This document shows, piece by piece, positions 1-7,617 of a stretch of DNA of 22,841 nucleotides; position 1 is the first letter of the stretch; every line of letters starts with the position of its first letter. Origin of the DNA: an uncultured Eubacteriales bacterium (GTDB taxonomy: Bacteria > Bacillota > Clostridia > Peptostreptococcales > Anaerovoracaceae). The DNA lies in contig CADCOV010000033.1 of NCBI GenBank assembly GCA_902803185.1, positions 1 to 22,841 on the forward strand. The letters run 5' to 3'. Both the position numbers and the translations under genes were made by a program. The notes beneath the pieces are model-generated. The model had not been told where the DNA came from, did no database searches, and worked only from the letters and a program-made list of their open reading frames with translations.

Positions 1-316
1 AGACTTCCTTCGCGAGGCGGAACACCGCCCAGGCTTTCGGCCAGCCGACGTACATCGCCGCGTGCGTGACGATGGCGGCGATCTCTTGCTTCGTGACGCC
101 GTGAGCCTTCGCGTTCTGCAGATGGTAGGTCAGGGACGAATCGGTGATCCCCGACGCCATCAGGGCGACGACGGTCACGATGCATTTTGTTTTGACGTCG
201 ATGGCTTCTTCGTTCCAGACTTCTCCGAAGAGCACGTCGTCGTTGAGGTGCGCGAACATCGGGGCGAACTCACCTAGCTGGTTCCTGCCTGCGGTCTGTA
301 CGATCTTTTCTGCCAT
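1..316 (-). CDS. Carboxymuconolactone decarboxylase (CMD) family protein, 3' end beyond window
   Basis: Partial gene: 105 codons are visible from the ATG at 316 and the reading frame is still open at base 1. A strong AGGAGG lies 8 bases before the ATG. The translation begins MAEKIVQTAGRN and matches the small helical CMD/AhpD-like fold. The most telling part is the helix pair around residues 65-105, with HLQNAKAHGVTKQEI followed by YVGWPKAWAVF, which is typical of the short gamma-carboxymuconolactone decarboxylase-like proteins of anaerobes. The visible part lacks the CxxC of AhpD-type peroxidase partners, so thiol peroxidase activity is unlikely. It sits downstream of a TetR gene and two small gene remnants and is probably in the same transcript. 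In related anaerobes such proteins often occur beside flavodoxins and oxidoreductases. The substrate is unknown. Confidence 0.85.
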   Translation of the reverse strand, partial: MAEKIVQTAGRNQLGEFAPMFAHLNDDVLFGEVWNEEAIDVKTKCIVTVVALMASGITDSSLTYHLQNAKAHGVTKQEIAAIVTHAAMYVGWPKAWAVFRLAKEV

Positions 317-338
317 TTCATTTTCCTCCTGTCCTCAT

Positions 339-431
339 TTACCGGTCCCCTGCCAGCAGCCTCATCGCCTTCCGAAACGCGTCCGTGACAGGGCGGCTAT
401 GAAAATCGATGCACCTTTTGTCCTGCAGCAT
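339..431 (-). pseudogene. Probable amidohydrolase N-terminal remnant (30 codons)
   Basis: A 30-codon ORF starts at ATG 431 with a good GGAGG 6 bases upstream, and stops at TAA 339-341. Its translation contains CIDFHSRPVTDAFRKAM. This resembles the first metal-binding strand of amidohydrolase-2 family enzymes, normally IDFHxH-P-V-T followed by a helix, but the second metal-binding His position reads Arg (HSR instead of HSH). The ORF then ends abruptly. I read it as the head of a gene whose body was deleted, although a small expressed peptide is possible because the RBS is intact. The family assignment is inference from a short motif. Confidence 0.4.
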
Positions 432-444
432 GTCCGCCTCCGGC

Positions 445-534
445 CTACAGCACGCCGTCCAGCCAGCTCCTGATCTCCGCCTCGTTCGGACGGTTGATCT
501 GGCGGCCCTTCGCCCACTTCACGTCGCCGCTCAC
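445..534 (-). pseudogene. Probable flavodoxin C-terminal remnant fused in overlap to the TetR stop
   Basis: A 29-codon frame begins at a GTG (534-532) that overlaps the TetR stop codon (TCA at 531-533 on the plus strand) and ends at TAG 445-447. It reads VKWAKGRQINRPNEAEIRS and then a short WLDGVL tail. This looks like the last strand and helix of a short-chain flavodoxin (K-G-R-x-I/L-N, then an amphipathic helix). No flavodoxin phosphate-binding loop or FMN loops are present. It is best explained as the leftover end of a flavodoxin gene after a deletion that joined it to the TetR gene. Family identity is inference. Confidence 0.4.
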
Positions 535-1154
535 GCCCCCAGCAGCCGGGTCAGGCAGCTGTAGGTGAGTTCATAGACGGTTTGATATACGTAGTCGATC
601 CCCGCCTCCCCCATGGCGGTCCTCTGTTTTTCCGTCACCGCCGTGTACGGGTAGATGCCGAACATGAACGGGAAGAAGACGTAGATGATGTCCTGGATCT
701 CCGCCACGCCCATATCCGGGCAGAACTTCCCCAGCAGGACGCGGATCAGGTGCAGGCTGCTGCCGTAGGACTGCTTGAACTCCGTCAAAAGCTCCTGCCT
801 GCTGTTGGCCTCCATGTCGAAGTTGTTCATGGCCAGGAGCTTGAGGAGCTGCTGCCGCTCCGCCAGGGACCGGGCGATGAGGTCCGCCAGCTCCGCCCTC
901 GTCAGCTTCTCGTTCTGCTCCAGGATAGCAGTCAGCTGCCCGTTCCACCGGTCGTACTCCCGCTTGAACAGGGCCAGGAAGATCTCCTCCTTGGTCTCGA
1001 AGTAATTGTAGATCGTCGGCCGGGAGAAGGACGTGATCGCGCCGATCTCCTTGATGGTGATCTCCCGGAAGCTCATCTTCTGATAGAGCTGCTCGCAGGC
1101 GTCGATGATCTCCTCCCTCTTCAGGGCGATCTGTTCCGGTGTGGTTTTTCTCAT
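531..1154 (-). CDS. TetR/AcrR family transcriptional regulator
   Basis: 207 residues, normal for the family. The N-terminal helix-turn-helix is clear: residues ~10-57 contain REEIIDACEQLYQKMSFREI, then TIKEIGAITSFSRPTIYNYF, with the FETKEEIFLALF helix that follows the recognition helix in TetR proteins. The C-terminal ~140 residues form the variable ligand-binding and dimer domain, and the ligand cannot be read from sequence. The ATG at 1154 has GAGG 8 bases upstream. The gene is preceded by a near-consensus promoter in which two 13-bp palindromes overlap the -35 region and the start of the transcript, so autorepression is very likely. Genes downstream on the same strand (two remnants and the CMD protein) are probably co-regulated. 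Confidence 0.93.
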   Translation of the reverse strand: MRKTTPEQIALKREEIIDACEQLYQKMSFREITIKEIGAITSFSRPTIYNYFETKEEIFLALFKREYDRWNGQLTAILEQNEKLTRAELADLIARSLAERQQLLKLLAMNNFDMEANSRQELLTEFKQSYGSSLHLIRVLLGKFCPDMGVAEIQDIIYVFFPFMFGIYPYTAVTEKQRTAMGEAGIDYVYQTVYELTYSCLTRLLGA

Positions 1155-1180
1155 CTCGGTTTCCTCATGCTTTCATATTC

Positions 1181-1193
1181 TGACACCGTGTCA
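1181..1193. promoter_or_regulatory. TetR operator copy 1
   Basis: TGACACCGTGTCA is a perfect palindrome around a central base. It lies just downstream of the -10 box of the TetR promoter, over or next to the expected transcript start. Operator function is inferred from symmetry, the repeated copy and position. Confidence 0.75.
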
Positions 1194-1201
1194 GTAACTT
1201 T

Positions 1202-1230
1202 AGTATATGTCGATTCTGACACCATGTCAA
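1202..1230 (-). promoter_or_regulatory. Promoter of the TetR operon
   Basis: On the minus strand a perfect TTGACA (1225-1230) is separated by exactly 17 bases from TATACT (1202-1207). It is embedded between the two palindromic operators. Confidence 0.85.
1217..1229. promoter_or_regulatory. TetR operator copy 2
   Basis: TGACACCATGTCA differs by one base from the copy at 1181-1193, and its centre is 36 bp away. It overlaps the -35 hexamer of the TetR promoter, so a bound repressor would block RNA polymerase. Confidence 0.75.
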
Positions 1231-1249
1231 CATGTTTTTCCCGGGAACG

Positions 1250-1275
1250 AAAAAAGACAGCCTCGCAAGGCTGTC
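1250..1275 (-). terminator. Rho-independent terminator after tRNA-Val
   Basis: An 8-bp stem (GACAGCCT pairing with AGGCTGTC, 1256-1275) has a 4-base loop and six T on the minus strand. It begins seven bases past the tRNA CCA end. Confidence 0.85.
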
Positions 1276-1281
1276 CTTCGT

Positions 1282-1357
1282 TGGTGTTCCGTGACGGGCT
1301 CGAACCGCCGACCTACTGGTTGTGACCCAGTCGCTCTCCCAGCTGAGCTAACGGAAC
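1282..1357 (-). tRNA. tRNA-Val (anticodon CAC)
   Basis: A 76-base cloverleaf on the minus strand with acceptor GTTCCGT/ACGGAAC, D-arm GCTC..GAGC, anticodon stem ACTGG/CCAGT and a TTCGAGC T-loop. The anticodon loop is GTCACAA. With U33 before it the anticodon is CAC, which reads GUG valine. The CCA tail is encoded. It is a single transcription unit with an extended -10 promoter upstream and a hairpin terminator just downstream. Confidence 0.93.
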
Positions 1358-1376
1358 ATAGGATTCGTACTGGATT

Positions 1377-1385
1377 AGTATATCA
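1377..1385 (-). promoter_or_regulatory. Extended -10 promoter of tRNA-Val
   Basis: The minus strand reads TGATATACT (TGN plus TATACT) about 20 bases before the mature tRNA 5' end. The -35 region is weak, as is common with extended -10 elements. Confidence 0.55.
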
Positions 1386-1416
1386 CATCTCAGTCAAAAG
1401 ATACACACCTTTTTTT

Positions 1417-1456
1417 AAAAAATAATTGCCCCTGCCGGCGCGGTGCCGGCGGGGGC
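1417..1456 (-). terminator. Terminator of the GAF-ABC/permease operon
   Basis: A long GC-rich hairpin (GCCCC(C/T)GCCGGC arms, 1428-1456) is followed on the minus strand by AATTATTTTTT. It lies 30 bases after the permease stop codon. Confidence 0.85.
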
Positions 1457-1486
1457 ATTCTGATGGTTTCTGTGTCGTTTTCGAAC

Positions 1487-4400
1487 TCAGGCCACGTCGG
1501 TGAGTTTGAGGTCTTTGATCTTCCTCAGGGCCAGCGCGTAGATCGCGACGGCGAAGACTGCGGCGATGACGGCGCCAAGCAGCCAGGCCAGCGGCTGGAC
1601 GGTCAGCACGACGTGGAGGGCGACGCTCTCCACCAGGGTGAGGACCCGGTAACCCAGGAGCGCGCCCGCAGCGATGCCGAGGACGATCCCCGCGATGGTG
1701 GTGAAGACCGCTTCTCTGACCACGTAGCCATTCACTTCCCTGACGGTGAAGCCGTTGACCCGCATGATCGTGAGCTCCCGCTTCTTCTGGTGGATCTGCA
1801 TGTTCACCAGGTTCAGCAGGATGAAGTAGGCCATCATGGCCGCGATCACCGTGAGGACGCCGGCGATGAGGTCGAGGACGGAGGCCAGTTTGACGTAGTC
1901 GCGCTTGACCTCTTCCCTGAGGTCGACCTTGGCGACGGTCCTGTCGGCTTCCAGGCTCTGCTTCAGAGCAGCGGCATCCCCGCCCTCCAGCCGCGCCAGG
2001 AAGACGTTGGCCTTCGGGGCCTTGCCGAAGATCATCTCATAGCTCCGGGTGGACATCACCATCTCCCGGCAGACGTAGTCCTCGAAGACGCCCGCCACCA
2101 CGACGATGTGCGGCACCATGTCCTCATCGTAGAGGGCGATGCGGTCGCCGGTCCTGACGCCGTTCACCTCCGACAGCATGCGGTGGATGTAGACGCCGTG
2201 GACGCTTCTGTCCAAAGGCTTCCTGGTATAGGCGTCCCGCAGGGCGAAGAAGTCGTCCATGTCGTCCAGGTCGCCGACGATGAATTCGCTGGCGCTCATG
2301 CGCTCACCGATCTTGAAGCTCAGGTTGGTATCCCGCACCGGGACGAAGGAAGCGCCGGCTTCCTCCAGGGACGCCCGCACCTGCTCCTCCGCGTCGGCCT
2401 CTCCCTGGTCCAGGAAGACCTTGAGGTCGTATTTCAGGATGTCCGCGAACTGGCGGTCCACCCCCTTGGCGATGGAGTTGCGGATGGTGAAGCCCGCCAC
2501 CAACAGTGCGCAGCATCCCGCCACGCTGGCGATGGTGACCAGCACCCTCCTCCTGTCCGTGCGTATGTTGCGGAGGATCAGGCGGTTGTAGAGGGAGCCG
2601 CTGCGCTTCCCTTCCCCGCCCTTCGGCGCCGCAGACGGCGCCTTGCCCTGCATCAGGGTGGTCGCCGTGGTCTTCATCAGCTGGGTGCAGGCGCTCCACA
2701 CCGCCAGGGTGGACAGCAGGATGCCAAGGACCGCCACGATGGCCGCGAGGCCGGCCTGGAACTCCAGGCCCGTGCAGTCGAACATGTAGAAGCGGGAGTA
2801 GGCGTTCAGCGCGATCCTTTGGATGATCGAGTAGGCGCCGGCGAATCCCAGCAGGATGCCGAAGGCCGTACCGGAAACGCCGAACAGCATATACTTGGCC
2901 AGGATCTCCCGGTTCAGCAGGCCCAGGGCTTTGGTCGTCCCGACCAGCTGCCGCTGCTCCTCCACGATCCGGCCCACCGTGGCGTAGATCACCATGGCGC
3001 CGACCAGGATGAAGAGCAGCGCGAAGGCCACGCTGATGTTCTTGACGTTGCGGGTGCCGTTCCGGAGGAAGAAGCTGCCCATGTTGCCCTCCTGGTCCAG
3101 GACGAACCAGCGGCAATCGTTCAGGGCCTTGAGATCGGCCTTCGCCTCCTCCAGCTCCGCCTGCCCCTCCTCATACTTCCTGAGGCCGTCGGCGTATTCC
3201 TCCTCGCCCTTCTCCAGGTCCTTCTTCGCCTGCCCGAGGTCTTTGACCCCGTCGTCGTAGGCGGTCTGGTTCGCCTCAAGCTCCGCCCAGCCGTAGTCCA
3301 GCTGCGCCCGGGCGTTCTGATAGGCCGCGAGGCCGGCATTGTAGTCGTTCAGGCCCGCGATGTACTGATCGTGGCCTTCATCCCATTTCTTCGCTCCGTC
3401 CGCCAGCGCGTCGTAGCTGTCCTTGGCGGCGAGGAGGCCGTCCAGAAGGGCGTCGGTCTCCTCCGGCGTGAGGCTCTCCGCCTGCTGCTCCGCCTCGTCC
3501 TTCGCGGCATCCATGTCCACGCCGAGGGCGCCCAGGATCGCTTCCGCGTTCTGGTCCATGGACAGGTTCAGGTCTATGACCACGCCGTTCGCCACCGGGA
3601 ACAAAGTCTCCCTCGTCGCCGGGTCGTCCACCGGCCCCGCATCGACGCTGCTCCAGACGATATCGGAGGCCGCGTCGCCGAGATAGAGCTCCGCGGCGGT
3701 CCGCAGCATATCCTGCACGGAGGCCTTGGAGGCTTCGATCTCCTGCTTGCCGTTCTCCAGCTCCGCCTTCGCGGCGGCGAGTTCCGTCTCCGCGGCGGCG
3801 AGCTTCTCGCCGGAGGCAGTGTACTCGGCCTCTCCGTCCTCCAGGGTCTTCCTGCCCTCTTCGAGCTTGGCAGCGGCATCCTTCAGCGCCGCCTCCCCTT
3901 CCTCGTATTCCTTGTGGCCGTCGTCCAACTCCTTGCGGGCGTCAGCCAGTTCCTTCTCCGCATCGGCCAGTTCCTTTTCTGCCTCGTCGATCCGCTCCTG
4001 GTACATGCTCCGGATCGCGTCGGACCGCAGCCTGGCCCGTTCCTCGGTCATGGCCTCCAGCCTGGCCGTCGTGGCCGCCGCAGCCTCGTCGTAGTCCTTC
4101 GTGCGAAGCTCAAGGCCGGCCGTATCGGCGTAGCGGATCTCCGCCCGCATGAAGCAGCCGTCCAAAGCCTCCCGGTCAAAGGCCTGAGGCGCCACCACCG
4201 CGTACCGGTCGCCCGGCACGGCGATCTCGCTGCAGGCGTGGTCCGGGTGCAGGATCACGCCAGTGATCTTGTAGGTCCCGCTCTTCAGGTAGCCGGTGCT
4301 GTCCGTGAAGGTGATGTCGTCGCCGACGGAGGCGCCGAGGGACTCCAGGAGTTGGGGTTCCAGCACGCACTCGTCCGCCTTCTCCGGCAGGCGGCCCTCC

Positions 4401-4768
4401 ACCACCATCGGGAGGTTCAGCCGCTCCGTCAGGGAGAGGACCACGGTATCCTTCTCGATGCCGCCGACCCGGGCGATGACGTTGGCCTGGTAGGCGCCCT
4501 CCACCTCCGCCACGCCCTCGGTCTCCCGGATCACGTCCATGTCCTCCTCCGTGAGGAGCAGGGTGGAGATGATCTCCGCATCCCGGAAATTGGTCGCGGC
4601 GTAGAACCGGTTGCCGTTCCGGGCGATGGCCCGGGAGGTGAAGCTGAGGCCCAGGTACGCCATGACGGCAAGCATGGCGATGACCACGATGGAGATCCAG
4701 GAGACCAGTTGCCTCCGGACGTTCCGTATTGCGTCTTTTCTCTGCGTCCGTTTCATGCCGATCACCAT
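1487..4768 (-). CDS. ABC transporter permease, FtsX/MacB type, with large coiled-coil extracytoplasmic domain
   Basis: 1093 residues, far longer than a typical 400-800 residue FtsX-type permease. Order of parts: membrane segment ~22-44; a MacB-like periplasmic core domain ~60-225; alanine/glutamate-rich coiled coil ~228-360 with EKELADA-like heptads; a small domain ~365-420; a second coiled coil ~425-550; first FtsX domain with membrane segments from ~578 to ~720, including EEQRQLVGTTKALG, the coupling-type motif; a second half starting near 755 with its own external domain and three more membrane segments, containing QKKRELTIMRVNGF. The start at 4768 overlaps the stop of the upstream ATPase. 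The ATG at 4756 has a better GGTGAT spacing and is an equally good start. The two genes form one operon, so the ATPase drives this permease. Substrate unknown: envelope stress, peptide or lipid handling, or mechanotransmission to a wall enzyme are all possible. Confidence 0.88.
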   Translation of the reverse strand: MVIGMKRTQRKDAIRNVRRQLVSWISIVVIAMLAVMAYLGLSFTSRAIARNGNRFYAATNFRDAEIISTLLLTEEDMDVIRETEGVAEVEGAYQANVIARVGGIEKDTVVLSLTERLNLPMVVEGRLPEKADECVLEPQLLESLGASVGDDITFTDSTGYLKSGTYKITGVILHPDHACSEIAVPGDRYAVVAPQAFDREALDGCFMRAEIRYADTAGLELRTKDYDEAAAATTARLEAMTEERARLRSDAIRSMYQERIDEAEKELADAEKELADARKELDDGHKEYEEGEAALKDAAAKLEEGRKTLEDGEAEYTASGEKLAAAETELAAAKAELENGKQEIEASKASVQDMLRTAAELYLGDAASDIVWSSVDAGPVDDPATRETLFPVANGVVIDLNLSMDQNAEAILGALGVDMDAAKDEAEQQAESLTPEETDALLDGLLAAKDSYDALADGAKKWDEGHDQYIAGLNDYNAGLAAYQNARAQLDYGWAELEANQTAYDDGVKDLGQAKKDLEKGEEEYADGLRKYEEGQAELEEAKADLKALNDCRWFVLDQEGNMGSFFLRNGTRNVKNISVAFALLFILVGAMVIYATVGRIVEEQRQLVGTTKALGLLNREILAKYMLFGVSGTAFGILLGFAGAYSIIQRIALNAYSRFYMFDCTGLEFQAGLAAIVAVLGILLSTLAVWSACTQLMKTTATTLMQGKAPSAAPKGGEGKRSGSLYNRLILRNIRTDRRRVLVTIASVAGCCALLVAGFTIRNSIAKGVDRQFADILKYDLKVFLDQGEADAEEQVRASLEEAGASFVPVRDTNLSFKIGERMSASEFIVGDLDDMDDFFALRDAYTRKPLDRSVHGVYIHRMLSEVNGVRTGDRIALYDEDMVPHIVVVAGVFEDYVCREMVMSTRSYEMIFGKAPKANVFLARLEGGDAAALKQSLEADRTVAKVDLREEVKRDYVKLASVLDLIAGVLTVIAAMMAYFILLNLVNMQIHQKKRELTIMRVNGFTVREVNGYVVREAVFTTIAGIVLGIAAGALLGYRVLTLVESVALHVVLTVQPLAWLLGAVIAAVFAVAIYALALRKIKDLKLTDVA

Positions 4769-5982
4769 ACCAGATCCGTCGCGTGAAGCGGATGCATGTT
4801 CTTCTTGATGTTGCCGATCCGGCCGGAGCGCACTTTGATCACCCGGTCCGCCATCTTGGCGATCTCCGCGTTATGGGTGACCATCATGACCGTGGCGCCC
4901 TGGTTTCTGACGATGTCCTCGACGACCGTCAAAACCTCCACGCTGGTCTGGTAGTCCAGGGCAGCCGTCGGCTCGTCCGCCAGGATGAGCTTCGGTTTCT
5001 TGACGATGGCCCGGGCGATGGAGACCCGCTGCTGCTGGCCACCGGAGAGCTGGCTCGGGTAATTGTCGGCCCGTTCCTCCAGCTTGACCCTGGCCAGGGC
5101 CTCCGCCGCCGGCATCGGGTCGTCCACCAGCTCCGCGATGAACTCCACGTTCTCCAGAGCCGTCAGGTTCGGCATCAGGTTATAGGACTGGAAGACGAAG
5201 CCCACATACTCCCTGCGGAACATGGTGAGCTCGTCGTCCGACGGATGGGAGAAGTCCTTTCCCTCGATGATGAGGGTGCCGTCGGTCAGGAAGTCCATGC
5301 CGCCCACGATGTTCATCATCGTGGATTTGCCGCAGCCGGACTCGCCCAGGACCACGACGAACTCGTTCTTGTAGATATCCAGGTTGATCCCCTTGAGGAC
5401 CCGGAGGACGCCGTCGCCGGACGGGAATTCTTTGATCACATTCCGCAGCGAAGCGAGGACTTCCTTCTCTTCTCCAAGGTCTACGATAAGACCCTTTTCG
5501 TCTATCGTAATGGCCGCCAAAGCCGCCATCCGTTCGCACAGCTGGAGTTCGTCCTCGTCGTAAAGTGAACCGTCAAGCTTGTTTACGACCTGCAGACAGC
5601 CGATGACGTCGTGCAGATTGTTCAGCGGGACGCAGATCATCGTCTTCGTGACGAGGCCGCTGTCGTCGAACACCGAGCCGTCGAAGCGGGGATCCGCCGC
5701 TGCGTCCGTCACCATGACGGACTTGCCGGTCTTGGTGACCAGGCCCTCGATGCCGGACCCGTTCTCGATGCTGATGTGTGAGATATCCGCCGGTCCGATG
5801 TGGTCGATCGGCGCCAGCCGGTTCGTCTTCGGGTCCAGGAGCCAGATCGCCCCTGCCTCGCTGTTCAGCGTCCTGACGACGATGTCAAGGCTCCCCGCCA
5901 GCGCCTGCTCCAGATCGTCGACCTCGAGCAGCTGCTCCATGATCTGCCAGGTGGCCCTTGTGAATCGTTTCTCCTCTGCCAT
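4762..5982 (-). CDS. GAF-domain/ABC ATPase fusion (MacB/LolD-type ATP-binding protein)
   Basis: 406 residues. Residues ~13-162 form a GAF domain ([59 protein letters not shown]). Residues ~175-395 are a complete ABC ATPase: Walker A GESGCGKS (213-220), Q-loop Q265, signature LSGGQ (312-316), Walker B LILADE (332-337), switch His370. The D-loop region reads DEPTAALD rather than the more usual DEPTGNLD. The frame stays open upstream to a TTG at 6009, but the ATG at 5982 has AGAGG 9 bases upstream and is preferred. The GAF domain precedes the ATPase in the same chain, so ATP hydrolysis may be gated by a small cytoplasmic ligand or redox state (inference). It shares an operon with the coiled-coil permease, overlapping it by seven bases. 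Confidence 0.92.
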   Translation of the reverse strand: MAEEKRFTRATWQIMEQLLEVDDLEQALAGSLDIVVRTLNSEAGAIWLLDPKTNRLAPIDHIGPADISHISIENGSGIEGLVTKTGKSVMVTDAAADPRFDGSVFDDSGLVTKTMICVPLNNLHDVIGCLQVVNKLDGSLYDEDELQLCERMAALAAITIDEKGLIVDLGEEKEVLASLRNVIKEFPSGDGVLRVLKGINLDIYKNEFVVVLGESGCGKSTMMNIVGGMDFLTDGTLIIEGKDFSHPSDDELTMFRREYVGFVFQSYNLMPNLTALENVEFIAELVDDPMPAAEALARVKLEERADNYPSQLSGGQQQRVSIARAIVKKPKLILADEPTAALDYQTSVEVLTVVEDIVRNQGATVMMVTHNAEIAKMADRVIKVRSGRIGNIKKNMHPLHATDLVW

Positions 5983-6024
5983 GGTCAAAAACCTCTCTTC
6001 ATCTAACAAATACTCCGTATCTTC

Positions 6025-6033
6025 AATATACCA
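6025..6033 (-). promoter_or_regulatory. Extended -10 promoter of the GAF-ABC operon
   Basis: The minus strand reads TGGTATATT about 45 bases before the chosen ATG, with no good -35 hexamer. The surrounding 14-mer ATGGTATATTGAAG (6021-6034) is identical to that at the DUF1292 promoter (7932-7945). Confidence 0.55.
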
Positions 6034-6078
6034 TATCTTCCCCGCCGAAGAAACGCATAAGCTTGCGGATTATCCCAC

Positions 6079-6105
6079 AAAAAACCCTCCGGTCTCCCGG
6101 AGGGT
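6079..6105 (-). terminator. Terminator after the FAD oxidoreductase
   Basis: A 9-bp stem (ACCCTCCGG/CCGGAGGGT, 6084-6105) with a 4-base loop and six T on the minus strand, 15 bases past the stop codon. Confidence 0.88.
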
Positions 6106-6119
6106 CGAATGATTTCCGT

Positions 6120-7511
6120 TTATCTGCTGCCGTATTTGCCGGCCAGGATCCGGGCCACGTGCACGCCGCTGGCGCTGGCCTGGGACAGGGAGTGGGTCAC
6201 GCCGGAGCCGTCGCCCAGGGCGTAGAGCCCCTTGACCGCCGTCTCCAGGTTCTCGTCCACCTGGATCTTGGAGTTGTAGAACTTCACCTCGACGCCGTAG
6301 AGGAGGGTGTCCTCATTGGCGGTGCCCGGCGCGATGGCGTCCAGGGCGTAGATCATCTCGATGATGTCGTCCAGCTGCCGCTTCGGGATGACCAGAGACA
6401 GGTCGCCTGCCGTGGCTCCCAGGGTCGGACGGGTGAAGCACTTGCTCATCCTGCGCTCGCTGCTCCTGCGGCCCTTGACCAGGTCGCCGAACCTCTGCAG
6501 GAGGACGCCGCCGCCCAGCATGTTGGAGAGGCGGGCGATGGACTCGCCGTACTCGTTGCTGTCGCGGAACGGCTCCGTGAAGTGGTTGGAGACCAGCAGC
6601 GCGAAGTTCGTGTTCTCCGTGAGCAGGCTCTGGTCCGCATAGCTGTGGCCGTTCACGGTGACGATGCCGTTGGTGTTCTCGGAGACCACCTCGCCGTACG
6701 GGTTCATGCAGAAGGTGCGCACCAAGTCGCCGTACTGCTTGGTCTTGTAGACGATCTTGCTCTCGTAGACCTCGTCGGTGATGTGGCGGAAGACCTCCGC
6801 CGGGAGCTCCACCCTGACGCCGATGTCCACCCGGTTGCTCTTCTGCTCGATGCCGAAGGTGTTGCAGACCTTGCCGGCCCACTTGGAGCCGGAGCGGCCG
6901 GTGGCCAGCACCAGGTCGCGGCAGAGGAACTCCTCCGTCTGGGTCTTGACCAGGAAGCCCTCCTCCCCCGCCGGCGCCTTCGTGATCTCGAAGACCGGGG
7001 TGTAGAACTTCATCTCCACGTTCTTGGAGGAGTAGTCGAAGATCTGCTCCAGGATCCTCACGTTCCGGTCGGTGCCCAGGTGGCGGACCTTCGCCTCCAG
7101 CAGGTGCAGGTCGTGGCGCAGGCACTCGGTCTTCAGTTCGCTGCTGGCGGTGGAATAGAGCTTGGCTTCGCTGCCGCCGAAGGAACAGAGGACGCTGTCC
7201 ACGTACTCCATGAGCTCCATGGCCTTCTCCTCGCCCAGGTAGGCGTGCAGGTCGCCGCCGAACTGGGTGGTGATGTTGTATTTTCCGTCGGACAAAGTCC
7301 CCGCGCCGCCGTAGCCGTTCATGATGTGGCACGGGCTGCACTTGATGCAGGTCTTCGTCTTTCCCGCTTTGATCGGGCAGATCCGCTTCTCCAGCGGGGC
7401 GCCCTTGTCCAGCATCAGCACGCTGGCGTCCGCGTTCAGTTTGGTCAGCTCGTACGCCAGAAAGACGCCGGACGCGCCCGCACCTACGATGATGATGTCA
7501 TACCGTTTCAT
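6120..7511 (-). CDS. FAD-dependent oxidoreductase, COG2509-like uncharacterised dehydrogenase
   Basis: 463 residues from the ATG at 7511, which has AGGAG 8 bases upstream; the frame upstream of this ATG is non-coding. The N-terminus has the FAD dinucleotide fold: YDIIIVGAGASGVFLAYEL (residues 4-22) and a VLMLDKG strand end. The C-terminus has GLYALGDGSGVTHSLSQAS, the second FAD-contact motif. Between them ATGRSG (~200) is another FAD motif. A distinctive cysteine group follows the first fold: C45, then C55-x2-C58-x2-C61, leading into a GYGGAGTLSDGK motif. This pattern marks the COG2509 family, whose reaction is not established as far as I know. It sits behind a DUF1292 gene with a weak hairpin between them, so partial read-through from that promoter is possible. 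Confidence 0.88.
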   Translation of the reverse strand: MKRYDIIIVGAGASGVFLAYELTKLNADASVLMLDKGAPLEKRICPIKAGKTKTCIKCSPCHIMNGYGGAGTLSDGKYNITTQFGGDLHAYLGEEKAMELMEYVDSVLCSFGGSEAKLYSTASSELKTECLRHDLHLLEAKVRHLGTDRNVRILEQIFDYSSKNVEMKFYTPVFEITKAPAGEEGFLVKTQTEEFLCRDLVLATGRSGSKWAGKVCNTFGIEQKSNRVDIGVRVELPAEVFRHITDEVYESKIVYKTKQYGDLVRTFCMNPYGEVVSENTNGIVTVNGHSYADQSLLTENTNFALLVSNHFTEPFRDSNEYGESIARLSNMLGGGVLLQRFGDLVKGRRSSERRMSKCFTRPTLGATAGDLSLVIPKRQLDDIIEMIYALDAIAPGTANEDTLLYGVEVKFYNSKIQVDENLETAVKGLYALGDGSGVTHSLSQASASGVHVARILAGKYGSR

Positions 7512-7568
7512 ATACCTTGCTCCTTTACGCGGCCCGGGGGGCCGCTTCCGCTGTCTTACACATAACAA

Positions 7569-7590
7569 GACCCCATCTTGCGATGAGGTC
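7569..7590 (-). terminator. Weak terminator or attenuating hairpin after the DUF1292 gene
   Basis: A 9-bp stem (GACCTCATC with GATGGGGTC, including a G-T pair) with loop GCAA is followed on the minus strand by TTGTTATG. The T-tail is poor, so it may be leaky and let transcription reach the FAD gene, which has no obvious promoter of its own. A second short inverted repeat (GCGGCCC/GGGCCGC, 7529-7545) lies just before the FAD gene RBS. Confidence 0.5.
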
Positions 7591-7617
7591 CGCGAAGTCT
7601 CGTGATCGGTTCGGGGA

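Noticed and set aside
1282..1357. tRNA-His (GTG anticodon) reading
   Set aside because: The plus strand shows GTG in the loop, but on the coding minus strand the seven-base loop GTCACAA places CAC after U33, which is valine.
1463..4786. 1107-codon plus-strand open frame
   Set aside because: It is the antisense shadow of the permease gene: high-GC third positions remove stops on the other strand. The translation is rich in His/Asp/Arg/Gln with no domain, and no RBS precedes it.
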